In this document: positions 8,901-17,697 of the stretch, piece by piece
How positions within the stretch are numbered: the stretch's first letter is position 1
Layout: each line of letters starts with the position of its first letter
Assembly: GCA_905221605.1 (NCBI GenBank)
Contig: CAJNDS010002393.1
Coordinates: 364,501 to 428,500 of the forward strand
DNA length: 64,000 nt
Reading direction: 5' to 3'
Source of the DNA: Symbiodinium natans
Taxonomy: Eukaryota > Sar > Dinophyceae > Suessiales > Symbiodiniaceae
Program-made: the position numbers and the translations under genes
Notes under the pieces: model-generated
Database searches by the model: none
Told to the model about the DNA's origin: nothing
What the model saw: the letters and a program-made list of their open reading frames with translations, nothing else

Positions 8901-11242
8901 CTTCGTTCTCTGGTCCCCCACATAATGATGGTCAGATGAGTTCCGAACCATCCAGTACCTCAGCGGCAACTTCGTTCTCTGGTCCCCCTACAAGCAATGT
9001 GCCAATCGCGGCTTCTCCATCCACGAGTCCTACTACCTCTTCTGTGCTCCATGAACCACCCGAGGTCAATGACTACGAAGCACCGGATGTCAAGCGAGCC
9101 AGAACGCAACAGAACTGGGTTCAAGAACTTCACGCTGCGGAAGAGATGGAAAACTCCAACTTGGACATCTACAGTGCCTTTATGGAGGCTCACGAGTTCC
9201 TACAAGTTGAACTGGAGCTGGAAGCCTTTACCTCCAACAGGCAGAGGAAAATGTTCGAGCGGAATCCTGTGGCGTATCTGGTGAAGAAAATGAAAGATGC
9301 TGAAGTGTCAGTGAATCGACTTCCTCTACGTGAACGCGCCTTGTTCGAAAAGGCAAAGCTGAAGGAAGTGGACTCCTTCCTGAAGAACGAGGCGGTGCGT
9401 CAGTGCTTGGACAACGAGGAGGTTCGCAAGGCCTACGAGTCGAAGAGGATTGTTCGAGCTCGATGGGTACTGACATGGAAGTTGACTCCGACCGAAGAGT
9501 TAACTGAGGCCCAGAAGGATGGTGCGACCAATCCATCGACCGTGTACACCTCCGACGGATCGAAGAAGGCCAAGGCTCGGATCGTCTTGTTGGGTTTCGA
9601 GCATCCGAACCTCCTGGATCCCACGTTCAAAACAGCGAGTCCGGTGCAGTCAACTGTGGGACGCAATTTGCTCTACTCGTTGGCCGTGCAGCACCAATGG
9701 GAGATTGAAGGTCTGGACTTGGCGACGGCCTTCTTGCAGACGCAAGCCACAGAGGCCGACCAGGAGATCTGGACCTATGGCGTCAAGGAGTTGCGAGAGG
9801 CACTGGGCATTGGTGAGGAAGGGATCATGAGGATCCTTCGGAACATCTATGGGTCAACGACGGCTCCTCGCGGTCTATGGCTTGATCTACATAAGACCCT
9901 GACGTCCTTGGGTGGCCAACCTGTACTTGGCGAACGTTGTCTTTGGATCTTCCTCTCCAAGTTCGAGATGGACGGCGACCACCCCAAACTACGTGGTGCC
10001 ATGGGCGGTCATGTTGATGACTTCCATCGCATCGGAGATGGTTCTCCTGAATGGTTGGAAATCAAGGAGAAGATCAACAAGGCCTACAAGTGGGGCATGG
10101 CAAAGGTCAGCAACTACCGACACGCTGGCACTGATGTCATGACGTTGAAGGACGACCTTGGCTACATGAAGATTGTGGTCAACCAGGACTACTACGCCGA
10201 AGGCCTTCCGGATCTTGACATTCCCCCAGACCAGCTTCGTGTGGACAGGCCCCTGGAACGGAGAGAAGTTGAGGCTTGCCGCACCAGTCTGGGTGCCTTG
10301 CAGTGGCTGGCGATTCAGTCTCAACCCCAAATATGTGCCCGATGCAATCTTCTCCTCACTGACCTGGTGACGACTGCGATGATGAGTGTGGCCCGCGAGA
10401 TCCAAGAAGTGATCATGGAGGTGCGCCGCGAGCCCTTCTCCTTGGTGTTCACAAAGTTCCACTTGGCGAAGCACTGGTCCGATGTGGTGGTGATCACGAT
10501 GGGCGACCAGGCGCACTCCAACCGTCCGAAGGGCGACAGCACCGGTGGCATGATCACGCTCCTGGCCGGTCCCGAAAGTGCTCAAGGGCAAGTATGTGCA
10601 ATGAGCATCATTGCGTGGCGGACCTGGAAGCTCAAAAGAAAGGCCATTGGAAGCAACGACGCGGAGGTCCAAGCCATGCTGGAGTCGGAGGACCAGAACT
10701 TCAGAACTCGGCTGTTGTGGGCCGAAATCCATGGAGCTGGTGGCTTCGATTCCGAACGTGCTCTACGCAAGGACTGGGTGGAAGCCGAGGAGCAAATTGC
10801 GATGAAGGTGAAGGGCATCCTTTGCACCGACAGCAAGGGAGGCTATGATGCTGTGGAGCTGAATGAGAGCCCCCTTTTGGGCTTGAGCAACATGCGAGCA
10901 GCCCTTCAGGCGTTCCAGCTGAGGGACAACCTTCGTCGCACTGGTGGAGAACTACGTTGGGTGGCCTCGGATGTGGACCTCGGCGATGCCCTGACGAAGA
11001 AGCGACCCGATTGCCGGACTGGCCTCCTGAAGTTTCTACGCTCAGGCCGCTGGTGTATCAAGTTCGATCCCAACTTCGTGTCAGCCAAAAAGAACAAGAA
11101 AGCTGGCCGAAGCGCAGTCACAACTGTAGACGAGTCCCTTGGTCTCGGATGTGCACAACTGACTTCTTTTGGGGGTGGTGCGAATTGTGAAGCCTTGAGG
11201 TGTCAGTTCATGTATCAGTTGTGCGCAACCCGTGATGTATAG
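5186..11242 (+). CDS. pol: Copia Pol with methyltransferase-like and dioxygenase-like domains (frame 2)
   Basis: The frame is open from 5186 (stop at 5183) to a TAG at 11240-11242. The first candidate start is a GTG at 5219, but entry by +1 frameshift from the protease frame is more likely. Residues below are counted from 5219. A methyltransferase-like domain spans about 250-420. A 2OG-Fe(II)-dioxygenase-like domain spans about 570-720. The integrase has HHCC zinc (H774, H779, C807, C810) and the catalytic triad D841, D909, E945, with exactly 35 residues between D909 and E945. A Ser/Thr/Pro linker follows, with a duplicated 23-residue unit. The RT has the palm Asp at 1500 and an HVDD box (D1600-D1601). 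RNase H acidic residues lie near 1763, 1816, 1871 and 1923. At 2007 residues it is longer than a minimal copia Pol because of the accessory domains. The last 21 residues are encoded inside the 3' LTR. Confidence 0.9.
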   Translation, partial: RPPPQLLQLKCVVPRAPLSPRQLPLRGLMARSSQTAPTIDPEAESIMAAAMKAKAKPKQRPRSLDVERRMKADPRDPRTHVHQWPCFNKHTPAPPQANQHGQWVSCQCCNLRLLYTPRKGSPASTMATVHPSTVKRMLNELRTHLGEVRPTATICHHAMNKVTADIVLQRSVRELLTGHLPTTTSYPTSPTPGETTSATTASWDVAQEDDELKATRSTRSSRSTTSTPLYIGKKVMAMAALMTATTTSLLAGLHLGEDDGLWEIACAPHSWLSQAAEEHGLQPRRINLAAGYDLYDPRTWERLRDLRRLRRPKKLWFSLPCTKWSQWSVVNYNTEEKRAKLETSRRKERRMLWHVNQFIKEAILEDEQVDVHFEWPHPCCGWRQQPLLDLEVFFEKHNIPWLSCRIDGCVYGMKDSKGQKFVRKQWMVRTTCEQFARVFRAKVCAGNHGQHCGQEGQETTRSSYYPWRMVQAIARFWKDQLAPERHASLLRRRKDQPALLEEFPVVLNQVAESSLLEESEAIDDVNEDNFEVLPAELISIEAWAREARLRQQFEVHHLATLLDLLHQGLHEKQIDSLRWLPRSTKRLTLGAYSHGALKGITNSTEKYAEATRYINAYFRHHLPEHHWSSFSVSLNGGAAPHRDYHNLPGFPNILHGVGDYQRGGLWLQGDPPDGHLCVRRKMMDGTLAKGYVMPTQNKFVIFNPRTTHCSETWTGKRFVVSAYTTRLLPELSDMDRNRLCQLGFPVTNMVPKEMSILAGEKEAEDEESISEEKKAKWEAQVAKFHKAAGHPTNRNLAKIIKDAGHEDWKVQVALNHKCPGCQSLKAGGTSSAQIPPAATHSMYQAWEAVGADVGEWVPSGCKKKYKFVLFMDLATKLRVVQPLYEYGFLEMRTETADDVLKAFSERWLGTFPKPRVLILDAAKTFAADTVHDFCRNLNIMVSFVAEKEAWAHGSLEASVKDLKMTAAAIHMEDMAQDPMVTLHLATSALNSTEYTSGYSAFQWAFGKEYSLNDEDVRTFSLSEYKDDFARLVTAREKAQAIAVKTRARRVLTRLGNTTVRQPLRQFHAMDLVKIWRRVWPKEQFHGPRGGLKKSGRPHWIGPGRVVFNEILPHQEGDDARRHIVWVLIGSQLFRCSAHSVRPVTETEKFVFETSGEEDSTAWRSLADVLPQREYQDLTDQVPEEDEVEVPDLPPTPDSSTTVVPTRRLVRKTALKPPKEDKTRVKQEMTSEPSSTSAATSFSGPPHNDGQMSSEPSSTSAATSFSGPPTSNVPIAASPSTSPTTSSVLHEPPEVNDYEAPDVKRARTQQNWVQELHAAEEMENSNLDIYSAFMEAHEFLQVELELEAFTSNRQRKMFERNPVAYLVKKMKDAEVSVNRLPLRERALFEKAKLKEVDSFLKNEAVRQCLDNEEVRKAYESKRIVRARWVLTWKLTPTEELTEAQKDGATNPSTVYTSDGSKKAKARIVLLGFEHPNLLDPTFKTASPVQSTVGRNLLYSLAVQHQWEIEGLDLATAFLQTQATEADQEIWTYGVKELREALGIGEEGIMRILRNIYGSTTAPRGLWLDLHKTLTSLGGQPVLGERCLWIFLSKFEMDGDHPKLRGAMGGHVDDFHRIGDGSPEWLEIKEKINKAYKWGMAKVSNYRHAGTDVMTLKDDLGYMKIVVNQDYYAEGLPDLDIPPDQLRVDRPLERREVEACRTSLGALQWLAIQSQPQICARCNLLLTDLVTTAMMSVAREIQEVIMEVRREPFSLVFTKFHLAKHWSDVVVITMGDQAHSNRPKGDSTGGMITLLAGPESAQGQVCAMSIIAWRTWKLKRKAIGSNDAEVQAMLESEDQNFRTRLLWAEIHGAGGFDSERALRKDWVEAEEQIAMKVKGILCTDSKGGYDAVELNESPLLGLSNMRAALQAFQLRDNLRRTGGELRWVASDVDLGDALTKKRPDCRTGLLKFLRSGRWCIKFDPNFVSAKKNKKAGRSAVTTVDESLGLGCAQLTSFGGGANCEALRCQFMYQLCATRDV
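5950..6500 (+). other. DNA-methyltransferase-like domain within Pol
   Basis: Around residues 245-425 of Pol the layout resembles a SAM-dependent cytosine methyltransferase fold. It has LWEIACAPHSWLSQ (5966 on, motif I-like E/C/S pattern), a conserved-looking GYDLYDP (about 6056), LWFSLPCTKWSQW with Pro-Cys at 6143-6148 (motif IV-like PC), and HFEWPHPCCGW at about 6299-6331 (motif VI-like acidic/Pro). Capture of cytosine methyltransferases by dinoflagellate retrotransposons has been described. Similar PPC-containing segments recur in dinoflagellate copia polyproteins. The canonical GPPC and ENV are altered here, so activity is not assured. Confidence 0.55.
6920..7380 (+). other. 2OG-Fe(II)-dioxygenase-like domain within Pol
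   Basis: Residues about 570-720 of Pol contain the full double-stranded-beta-helix signature. HRD (His 7106-7108, Asp 7112-7114) supplies HxD. GDYQRGGLWLQ follows. FNPRTTHCSETWTGKRF supplies the distal His (7307-7309), with an Arg nine residues later (7334-7336) to hold 2-oxoglutarate. This HxD...H...R spacing fits the oxygenase superfamily that includes TET/JBP and AlkB. The substrate cannot be told from sequence. Dinoflagellate DNA is known to contain 5-hydroxymethyluracil, which makes DNA a tempting but unproven substrate. Confidence 0.65.
7530..8640 (+). other. Integrase region of Pol
   Basis: An HHCC zinc finger (FHKAAGH at about 7535, CPGC at 7637-7648) is followed by the DDE core: Asp 7739, Asp 7943, Glu 8051 (exactly 35 residues between the last two). 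A basic C-terminal part with GRPHWIGPGRVV (about 8470) corresponds to the copia GKGY-like/C-terminal segment. It joins the cDNA to the target, here giving a 5-bp duplication. Confidence 0.9.
8873..8990 (+). repeat. In-frame tandem duplication in the Pol linker
   Basis: Two copies of the peptide SEPSSTSAATSFSGPP start 69 bp apart (8873 and 8942). They sit in the disordered linker between integrase and RT. The copies differ by a single base over the core, so the duplication is recent. Confidence 0.9.
9440..11070 (+). other. Reverse transcriptase and RNase H region of Pol
   Basis: Copia-type RT has RARWVLTWKL (about 9459), GLDLATAFLQ (palm Asp 9716-9718) and GGHVDDF (Asp pair 10016-10021, where His replaces the usual Tyr of YVDD). 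RNase H follows with GDQAHSNRP (Asp 10505), NDAEVQAM (Glu 10664), CTDSKGGYDAV (Asp 10829) and DLGDALTK (Asp 10985). All catalytic acids are present. Confidence 0.93.
11164..11178 (+). promoter_or_regulatory. Candidate polypurine tract
   Basis: The run TTTTGGGGGTGG ends exactly at the 3' LTR boundary. It is only weakly purine-rich (interrupted by T) but stands where plus-strand priming is expected. Confidence 0.45.
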
Positions 11243-11429
11243 GCTTAGACCAAGGGGCCCCTTTTTCTAGGCCGGTTCTGACGGCAACCTGAGCCACGGA
11301 CGGCGCGCCTGTGCGCCACTGGAAAAGGAGTGCTGTGTGCACTTACGTGAGAGAGAGCTCCCCACTTGAAACCCGACAACCTCACGAGTCAGAGCCCAAT
11401 CACACGCTACCTGCGGCTACCCCGCTGCA
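11179..11429 (+). repeat. 3' LTR (251 bp)
   Basis: Direct copy of 2457-2713 with one substitution and a 6-bp deletion in the GA-rich run. The Pol stop codon (11240-11242) lies 61 bp inside it. Confidence 0.94.
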
Positions 11430-11434
11430 GTCTC
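11430..11434 (+). repeat. 3' target-site duplication GTCTC
   Basis: Identical to 2452-2456. The sequence across it restores the empty site, followed by CTTAGAAAGC. Confidence 0.93.
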
Positions 11435-14037
11435 CTTAGAAAGCTTGGGGTGCCCAAAAGGATCCATGTACCCTTGTAGAAGATACAAGAGAAGTGGCTA
11501 TCCACTTTGGGTACGTGGACCATTTCGGGTGTAGGGTTTAGGGTTAGGGTTTAGGGCCTTAGGGTTTAGGGTTTAGGGTTTAGGGCCCTTTTGGGGTGCA
11601 CGGTTTGTGTGCTTAAACCCGAGAGAACCCCGCAAGACCCTGAGGCTTTTCTCCAAGATGCCTTTCTTCTTTGGGTGCCTCCCCCCCTTCCCCCCACAAA
11701 CAAAAAACAAATCTGCTGCCTGTCTCCATGTTCACATTCAGTCCTTGGCCTACAGCCTTGGTTCGTTAAGGGTTTAGGAATTTAGGGCTTTTGGGACTCA
11801 AGATGCAGGGCTTGGGGGTTAGTAAAGCCCAAATGTTGCCCAAACCTGAAGTCGTCACGCAAAGCTTCTGGATGCCCTTGGATTTGAGCACGTGGAACAG
11901 CCAACCCGAAGCCCAAGTCCTTCTGAACCTGTCGGAAACCCGAATCCTGAGCCCGAAATCCTAAGCCCCAAAAAACCAAACCCTAAGTCAGAAGCCGCCC
12001 CCCAAATCCCGAAGCCTGAAACCCTGATCAGGCAGGTTTACCTTAAGCCCGAAACCCTAAACCCTAAACCCTGAACCCTAAACCCTAAACCCTAAACCTT
12101 CATGGTATCTTGGCCGGAGGCCGGGGCGCGCAGAGACAGCGAAGCCAAGCCAGAGGCGCAAGCGAAAGCTGGCAAACGGAAGCCTTGCACTCAAACACCT
12201 CTGTCTTGTATTGGTTGGTGGTCTCTTTAAGTAGGGTTCCTGTTTTGTAGGGGGTTCTGATTTAGGGTTTAGGGTTTAGGGTTTAGGGTTTAGGGTTTAG
12301 GGTTTTCTTGTTAGGGTACCTAGGGCTATATAAGGTATAAGGGCAACAGATCAGGAGACCACCGGCCCGTAGAACCTCTGTCTTAGAGCTGTATGGCAGA
12401 CCCTGAAAAAATGCACTCTTTGGTGGTACGCCTTATAAAACATAAGGCACTGAACCAAGTGAAAGCTACTAAGAGTCCCATCGAACCCCAGGCCCTAAAC
12501 CATAATAGGGTCTCAGGGCATAAGGGCACCCTCGAGCAATTTTGTTTGGGGGAGACTCGTATCGGCCCTCCGTGCTTCGATCTCACCCGACGGACCCCAA
12601 ACCCTGCACTGCCCCTTACTCAAACCCCCAAAGCCCAAACCTCAGACCCTAAGCCCCAAACCAATCTAAAGAAACCAACTCAAAACCCGAAACTACAACT
12701 TAAAAAATCGAAATCTAAAGAAAGCCTCGAGACCACAGACAAGAAAAGAGCGCTGCATTAACAGAAGCAGCTTACACAAATCAAGAGAATCAACAAATCC
12801 CAACACCTGGACCCTGTGATGCTTGAGGTTCAGGGTTTAGAGTTTGGGGTAGCCTCCTGCCTTGAACCCCAGGCCTATAGCTTGAACCTCCAATTCGCAA
12901 GTTTTTCAAATAGGGTTCAGGGCAAGGACTTTGAAGCTTCAAACCTCACACCCCAATAATCTGCCCTGGGCTCCTTGCGATACCCTAAACCCTAAACCTT
13001 GTAAAACCCTAAACCCTAAACCAAAAGCCCTAAACCCTAAACCCTAAACCCTAACTATACCCTAAACCCTGTAAACCCTAAGCCCTAAAGCCTAAGGTCC
13101 TCGGCGGTTCCGCCGCTTCGCTGGCCGGAAGCACCTCCCGCCCCCAGTGAGGCCTGTGGTTCTTGGGCAAGGGCTTGGGTTTAGGGTTTAGGGTTTAGGG
13201 TTTAGGGTTTAGGGTTTAGGGTTTAGGGTTTAGGGTTTTTTAGAATCCTATGTGGGGTAGTTAGGGTCTCATGACGAGCTTGGGGCATGCAGGGTTTAGG
13301 GTACTGCGGGCGCTTTAGGCATCATGAAGGATACTTGGAGGCTTCGTTGAGGCTTTACAAGCCCCCCGAACTTTGCCCGAACAACGGCCTCAACCCAAAC
13401 CCCATCTCATGCCTTGAACTTCGCCAAGCTCCAATTTCCTCAGCCCCTGTAAACCGACGTTGGTCCAGCTGGGATTCGGTGAGCCCGAAAGGCCCATCAT
13501 TTGTTGTAGGGGCCCCCTTCTTCGAAATGAAAATTGCCAGCTGAAATGGAATACTATAGAGGTCGGAACAATTCCGCAGGGACTCGGAGGGACGCTCCCA
13601 TGGATTGCACAAGAGGACCCACTGAGTGTTGGGTCACTATTAGGCCTCATCATCCCGATAATGAACCCAATAAAGGGCCTTTTTAAAGGGGTTATAGGGT
13701 CTAATAGCCCATCCTGATCACAGTCAATGTCATGCAACAAAGCCGTAAAGTCTTACACCCTGAGCCCGCACCCTGAACTCGAAACCTGTCGACCCCGAAG
13801 GTGTTGACCTCGATCTCTTTGAACCCCAAACCCCAAACCCCAAACCCCAAACCCCAAACCCCAAACCCCAAACCCCAAACCCCAAACCCCAAACCCCAAA
13901 CCCCAAACCCCAAACCCCAAACCCCAAACCCTAAACCCTACCCTAAACCCTACACCCTAAACCCTAAACCCTAAACCCTAAACCCTACACCCTACACCCT
14001 AAACCCTAAACCCTAAACCCTGAACCCAGCCATGCAG
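11435..14037. other. Telomere-repeat-dominated spacer
   Basis: TTTAGGG blocks lie at about 11532-11586, 12261-12305 and 13180-13238. CCCTAAA blocks lie at about 12054-12097, 12982-13094 and 13929-14022. The unique pieces between them (for example 12100-12255 and 13095-13170) are GC-rich but give no persuasive protein. 13240-13760 is unique sequence with no supported gene. Confidence 0.7.
13824..13928 (-). repeat. Homogeneous variant heptamer array (CCCCAAA) x15
   Basis: Fifteen perfect CCCCAAA units (TTTGGGG on the minus strand) pass abruptly into ordinary CCCTAAA at 13929. A single substituted unit has been amplified. On the minus strand it translates as an artefactual Gly/Phe/Trp repeat. 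Confidence 0.93.
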
Positions 14038-14097
14038 GCCCCGCCCTATGGCACCGGCTCGGAAGCTCTGGAGGCTGCCAAGCTCCTGAAACTCTAG
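14038..14097 (+). CDS. Exon-like island (partial, unknown gene)
   Basis: After TGCAG at 14033-14037 the sequence reads APPYGTGSEALEAAKLLKL and a TAG at 14095-14097. A CCCTAAA block lies just upstream and TTTAGGG starts at its 3' edge. It may be a terminal exon, or an internal exon whose donor is lost in the repeat. Function unknown. Confidence 0.35.
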   Translation, partial: APPYGTGSEALEAAKLLKL

Positions 14098-14937
14098 GGT
14101 TTAGGGTTTAGGGTTTAGGGTTTAGGGTTGGTCAAAAGCCCTAAAAAACCCCCTGATCCCTAAATCGTGAAAAAAAGTAGAATAAAACAAAAAGACCCAA
14201 ACCCCGAACCCTAAGCCCTAAGCCCTAAACCCCCAAAGTTCGGATGTGGCAGTGCAAGGTTCGTAGGGTTTGTAGTTTGGTTAGTTCATGCACGCGTTTG
14301 GGGGGGGGGGGGGGGTGTGTGTGTGTGTGTGTGTGTCAGAATTTCGGGCCATTCCCCGAAGTGCTCTAAGCATCAGAGCCCAACAAAGCGCTGGACATTT
14401 CCCGGGGTTCTTGGCATTTCCAAGAATTGAGGTCCTCCTGACAGAAAACCTTTTCAGGACCACAACAGCTAGGCACCCAGAAGCAGGAGACCAGTCGGAG
14501 CCCAGCTGCGTGGAAAACACATAGGAGCCCACATCCACGAAGTATTTCTTAAGCCCCCAAACAACGAACACAAGCCCCTGCAGTCGAGCAAGCCCCTGCC
14601 GAAGGGACCTGCAAATTTGCCGGAACCCCCCTTCCAAATTACGATTTGCAGAGTTTCAGCTCTTGGGGGTGGGAGGCCCTTAACTCGGGATTTGGTCTTA
14701 GGGTTTAGGGTTAAGGGGCTGAAGTCAACGGGGTACTGGATGAGGCGAGCGGCAGCCATGATGCAGAGAGATTGCGCCGGGTTGCGCAGGCGCAGGGCAC
14801 GTTGGATCCCGAAGCGGTGTTCTAGGCGATTTCGGGTTTAGGGTTTAGGGTTTAGGGTTTAGGGTTCGGGCTTGGGAAACACGACCAAAACCTTGAACTC
14901 TACGCCTAGCAGGGTTTCAGGACTTACAGTGTCAGGG
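14098..14937. other. Spacer with telomeric blocks and a G/GT microsatellite
   Basis: TTTAGGG occurs at 14098-14129 and about 14837-14867, and degenerate CCCTAAA at about 14142-14235. A poly-G run (from about 14300) passes into a (GT)n run to about 14336. No gene is supported in 14340-14830. Confidence 0.7.
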
Positions 14938-15056
14938 ACTAGGACCCAGAGTAGGCCCTCATTTCCTTCTTGTTTTGGTTTTAGGTTCCCTTATAAGCCC
15001 CTTTAAGCCAGAAAGGGCGCCCTTTGGCTATTCCTAGGTTACTCCTCGGTCTGGGT
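14938..15056. mobile_element. MITE-like element, family B copy 1
   Basis: It begins ACTAGGACCCAGAG and ends with an imperfect inverted copy (TCGGTCTGGGT). It is about 119 bp and aligns along its length with 34224-34358 and 36522-36631, sharing AGGCCCT, CCCTTATAAGCC and the AAGGGCGCCCTTT-like palindromic core. It is non-coding and presumably mobilised in trans. Confidence 0.7.
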
Positions 15057-15154
15057 GAAGCTATATTCAAGACTGGCCATGTTGGGAGCATGTCTTCACC
15101 AGCTACCATATCAAGGCAAGGCAAGGGAGAAGGCGGCAGCATGCTAGGATTCGA

Positions 15155-15240
15155 GTTTAGGGTTTAGGATTTAGGGTTTAGGGTTTCGGGTTTAACGTCG
15201 GGTTTAGGGTTTAAGGTGTAGGGTTTAGGGTTTAGGGTTG
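15155..15240 (+). repeat. TTTAGGG block with variants
   Basis: Telomeric heptamers mixed with TTTAGGA, TTTCGGG and GTGTAGGG variants, just upstream of the SnoaL-like gene. Confidence 0.85.
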
Positions 15241-15513
15241 AGGGTCCTAGCAGCTGGAAAATTGTGAGTCAGTCTGCGCAATCTGCAGCTTGTTTTTGTA
15301 GGGATTGGTGTGGCAGAGTATTTTGTCTTCAGGTTCTTCGAGGGCTAGCACAGAAGGATCCTTTGGAATCACATCTCGGGCTTGCAGGATACTGGGGAGT
15401 TGGTCGTCTGCATACGCATGCAATAGAAACGCCAGCAATTAAGATATAGTTATACATCGCCTTTGTGGGTCTGCCTGGAGGTGCACTGAAAACTCGTCTG
15501 TGAGTTTCACCCA

Positions 15514-15867
15514 ATGTCTGGAGCTGCCGCCCTGTCCAAGTTTGGGCAATACATCGAAGCATACAACCAGCACGACATCGATTGCGTGCTCTCGTTTCTG
15601 GCCGACGACATCCAAGTCTTCGTCAACGATGACCTGGCAGCCGAGGGAGCAGAAGCACTGCGGCCAAGCTATGTGTCCGACTTCGATGAAAAGAAGAAGG
15701 TGACAGTTGTCAAGGATCCTTCGATTGTGAACGAAGACGAAGTGTCGGCAACAGTAGCCGTGACGCTGAACACAGGCAAAGTTCAGCTGGATGTCTTGTA
15801 CGTATTCCGACTGCCAGATCTGAAGCAAGTTAAGCACAAGCTGTCGAACATTGTGAACCTGGACTGA
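15514..15867 (+). CDS. SnoaL/NTF2-like small protein
   Basis: This is an intact intronless frame of 117 codons from ATG at 15514 to TGA. The protein starts with a helical YIEAYNQHDIDCVLSFLADD pattern typical of SnoaL/NTF2-like (steroid isomerase-like) alpha+beta proteins. A run of beta strands follows (VTVVKDPSIV, EVSATVAVTLNTG, VQLDVLYVFRL). The length fits a single-domain member (about 110-140 residues). Such proteins form a cone-shaped pocket for small ligands, and reactions vary, so the substrate cannot be assigned. There is no signal peptide or membrane segment, so it is probably cytosolic. Codon composition is GC-richer and far more ordered than the surroundings. No TATA box or AATAAA is seen, as usual for dinoflagellates. 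It may also be a domain fragment of a longer gene, but ATG and stop fit a complete protein. Confidence 0.75.
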   Translation: MSGAAALSKFGQYIEAYNQHDIDCVLSFLADDIQVFVNDDLAAEGAEALRPSYVSDFDEKKKVTVVKDPSIVNEDEVSATVAVTLNTGKVQLDVLYVFRLPDLKQVKHKLSNIVNLD

Positions 15868-17100
15868 TTCACGGCACACATGGACAACGCTGACAAGCAC
15901 ACTTTCCATGCGCTGAACTCATGTATTGCACAGCTGCGCCGCATAGGCTAGGGCAAGTTTCGCAGAATGGCTGCTTCGGCGGTGTGGTAAAAATGAAACT
16001 CGGCCTTCAATGTGACATGTCAAGATCCGCTTAACGCTTGCCAGGCTTCTACGCCACCATTGTCGCCACACTGAGGGTACTCTGCCCAGCAAATTATGCT
16101 CAGCTCTAGTCAGTTCTGCCAACCATGGCTGTAGCCTGAACACAAATGTGCGTAGTAACCCCAGAAACCCGAAACTCCAGACTTCCCAAGCTAAAGGCTG
16201 ACCACCCGGAACCTTTTGTCAAAGGTAGCGAGATAGCAGCTTGAAGCGCCGCTTCTGTCAATGGACAAGCGAGTCCAGGCTAAGCCTGGCCTCCGAGCTA
16301 ACGCCCTCAGCAAGGCTGTGTCCTAATTCTGCTCGGCCGACCCACAGAACCTATGACGAGTCATGGGCTTCAATATCTGACGTTTGGGACCTCAAGGGGA
16401 ACAGGTAGTTCGGCCCAGACATGACAGAGCCATTGCTTACCCCAAAAATCGAGTTTCACACATTTGCAACGCTTGCAGCTTGCCACCTCAGGAATAGCCA
16501 CTTGGCGAGTGCCAGCAAGCAAGAGAATGCATGATATTGCCCGGGTTAGTCGTAGCAGCGCGCGCATCTCCAAAAGAGCAATCTTGCACTCTCTCTCCCC
16601 CTTCCCTCGCCCTCTCCCTCTCTCTCTCTCCCTCTCTCCCTCTCCCTCCTCTCTCTCTGTCTCTGTCTCTGCGTGTGCTTGTAATGTGCCATGACCTTTC
16701 CTGGATTGCGTGGTGTCAGAGTAGCATAAAGATGTGTAGACTCGTCTAGACACCGAGACGTGCCTGCGCTGTGTCTGTCTTGGCTCCTAGTAGTCGAAAC
16801 CAAACCCCCCATGCCTGGTCTTTTTCCCGGCGAGTGATGTGACCTGCCTCAAACTTTGCCTACTGCAGCATGTACCGAACAGGGAAGCCGCCAGCATCTG
16901 CTTACACTAGCACACTGCTCTGCCTTTCAGGAGTAGTCGACACATGCAACGATGAGATTCAGATACCCCGGTGTTATGCTACAAACGGCACGTTCCATTG
17001 GCACGAGTTGGTCAAAGCTTGCAGTGGACATCTTACAGTCGTATCAATGCATCTTTTTTGCCGGGGGGGGGGGGGGGGGGGCGAAGCGGGGGAAAGGCCC
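15868..17100. other. Unique spacer, no supported gene; CT-rich and poly-G tracts
   Basis: 16585-16676 is a (CT)n/CCCTCTCT microsatellite. About 17062-17081 is a poly-G run. Open frames overlapping the CT tract are Ser/Leu/Pro or Arg/Glu repeats without protein character. Nothing else is recognised. Confidence 0.65.
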
Positions 17101-17284
17101 AAAAGCCTAAGCCCTCAACCCTCGACCCTAGACCCTAAACCCTTGGGTACATTTGTCAGTGCAAGTGGCCCAAGCGCCCCCGAACGAGTGCCCTAGTCTC
17201 CAAGGCAAAGGCAGCTGGCCGTGGCATGGCTGGCGTGGCTGGTGCATCACAAAGTCGCCTCCGCGGACACCTGTAGGCTGGTGG

Positions 17285-17406
17285 TTACGGTTTCGGGTTT
17301 TGGGTTTCGGGTTTCGGGTTTCGGGTTTAGAGTTTTGGGTTAGGGTTTAGGGTTTAGGGTTTAGGGTTTAGGGTTTAGGGTTTAGGGTTTAGGGTTTAGG
17401 GTTTAG
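17285..17406 (+). repeat. TTTAGGG array preceded by TTTCGGG variants
   Basis: Four TTTCGGG/TTTTGGG variants pass into about ten clean TTTAGGG units. Confidence 0.9.
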
Positions 17407-17697
17407 AGAATGTGCTGTGTCCCATGTCAGAAGCATACCAGGTAGACGTACCTGTTCGAAGCACTATCACTGTTCCAGCAAAGCATACTAGAGATTGCTG
17501 AGAGATGTTTGGGGCTCCTCAATTACGAGCCCAGAACCAATAGTTTCTTGCCATGAACAAATCCTTAGGAGGAATCAGGGCTCCTCCATGCATCGAAACA
17601 AAAGAAGCCCTTCTAGGACTCTTAGGCTGCCTGCTGGATGGAGGGAGGAACAAGTCTGAACCTGAGTCGACAAGTGCTGCTTTGCAGAACCAAGCAT

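Larger units (their letters stand above)
2457..11429 (+). mobile_element. Full-length Ty1/copia LTR retrotransposon (about 9.0 kb)
   Basis: The element is bounded by direct LTRs beginning TGCGAATTG and ending CGCTGCA, with a perfect 5-bp target duplication. A tRNA-complementary primer-binding site abuts the 5' LTR. The coding order is Gag, zinc knuckle, aspartic protease, two accessory enzymatic domains, integrase, reverse transcriptase, RNase H. Integrase before RT is the copia order. The two LTRs differ by one substitution (2625 T versus C) and one 6-bp indel in a GA-rich run, so the insertion looks recent. The coding capacity lies in three overlapping frames (2, 1, 2), so as assembled it needs two frameshifts or has been broken twice. 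It copies itself through an RNA intermediate. Confidence 0.95.

Noticed and set aside
13701-13927. Gly/Phe/Trp-repeat open frames on the minus strand
   Set aside because: They are literal translations of the CCCCAAA array and have no other coding sign.
16370-16812. Arg/Glu-rich or Ser/Leu/Pro-rich frames
   Set aside because: They come from the CT microsatellite and have no protein character outside it.
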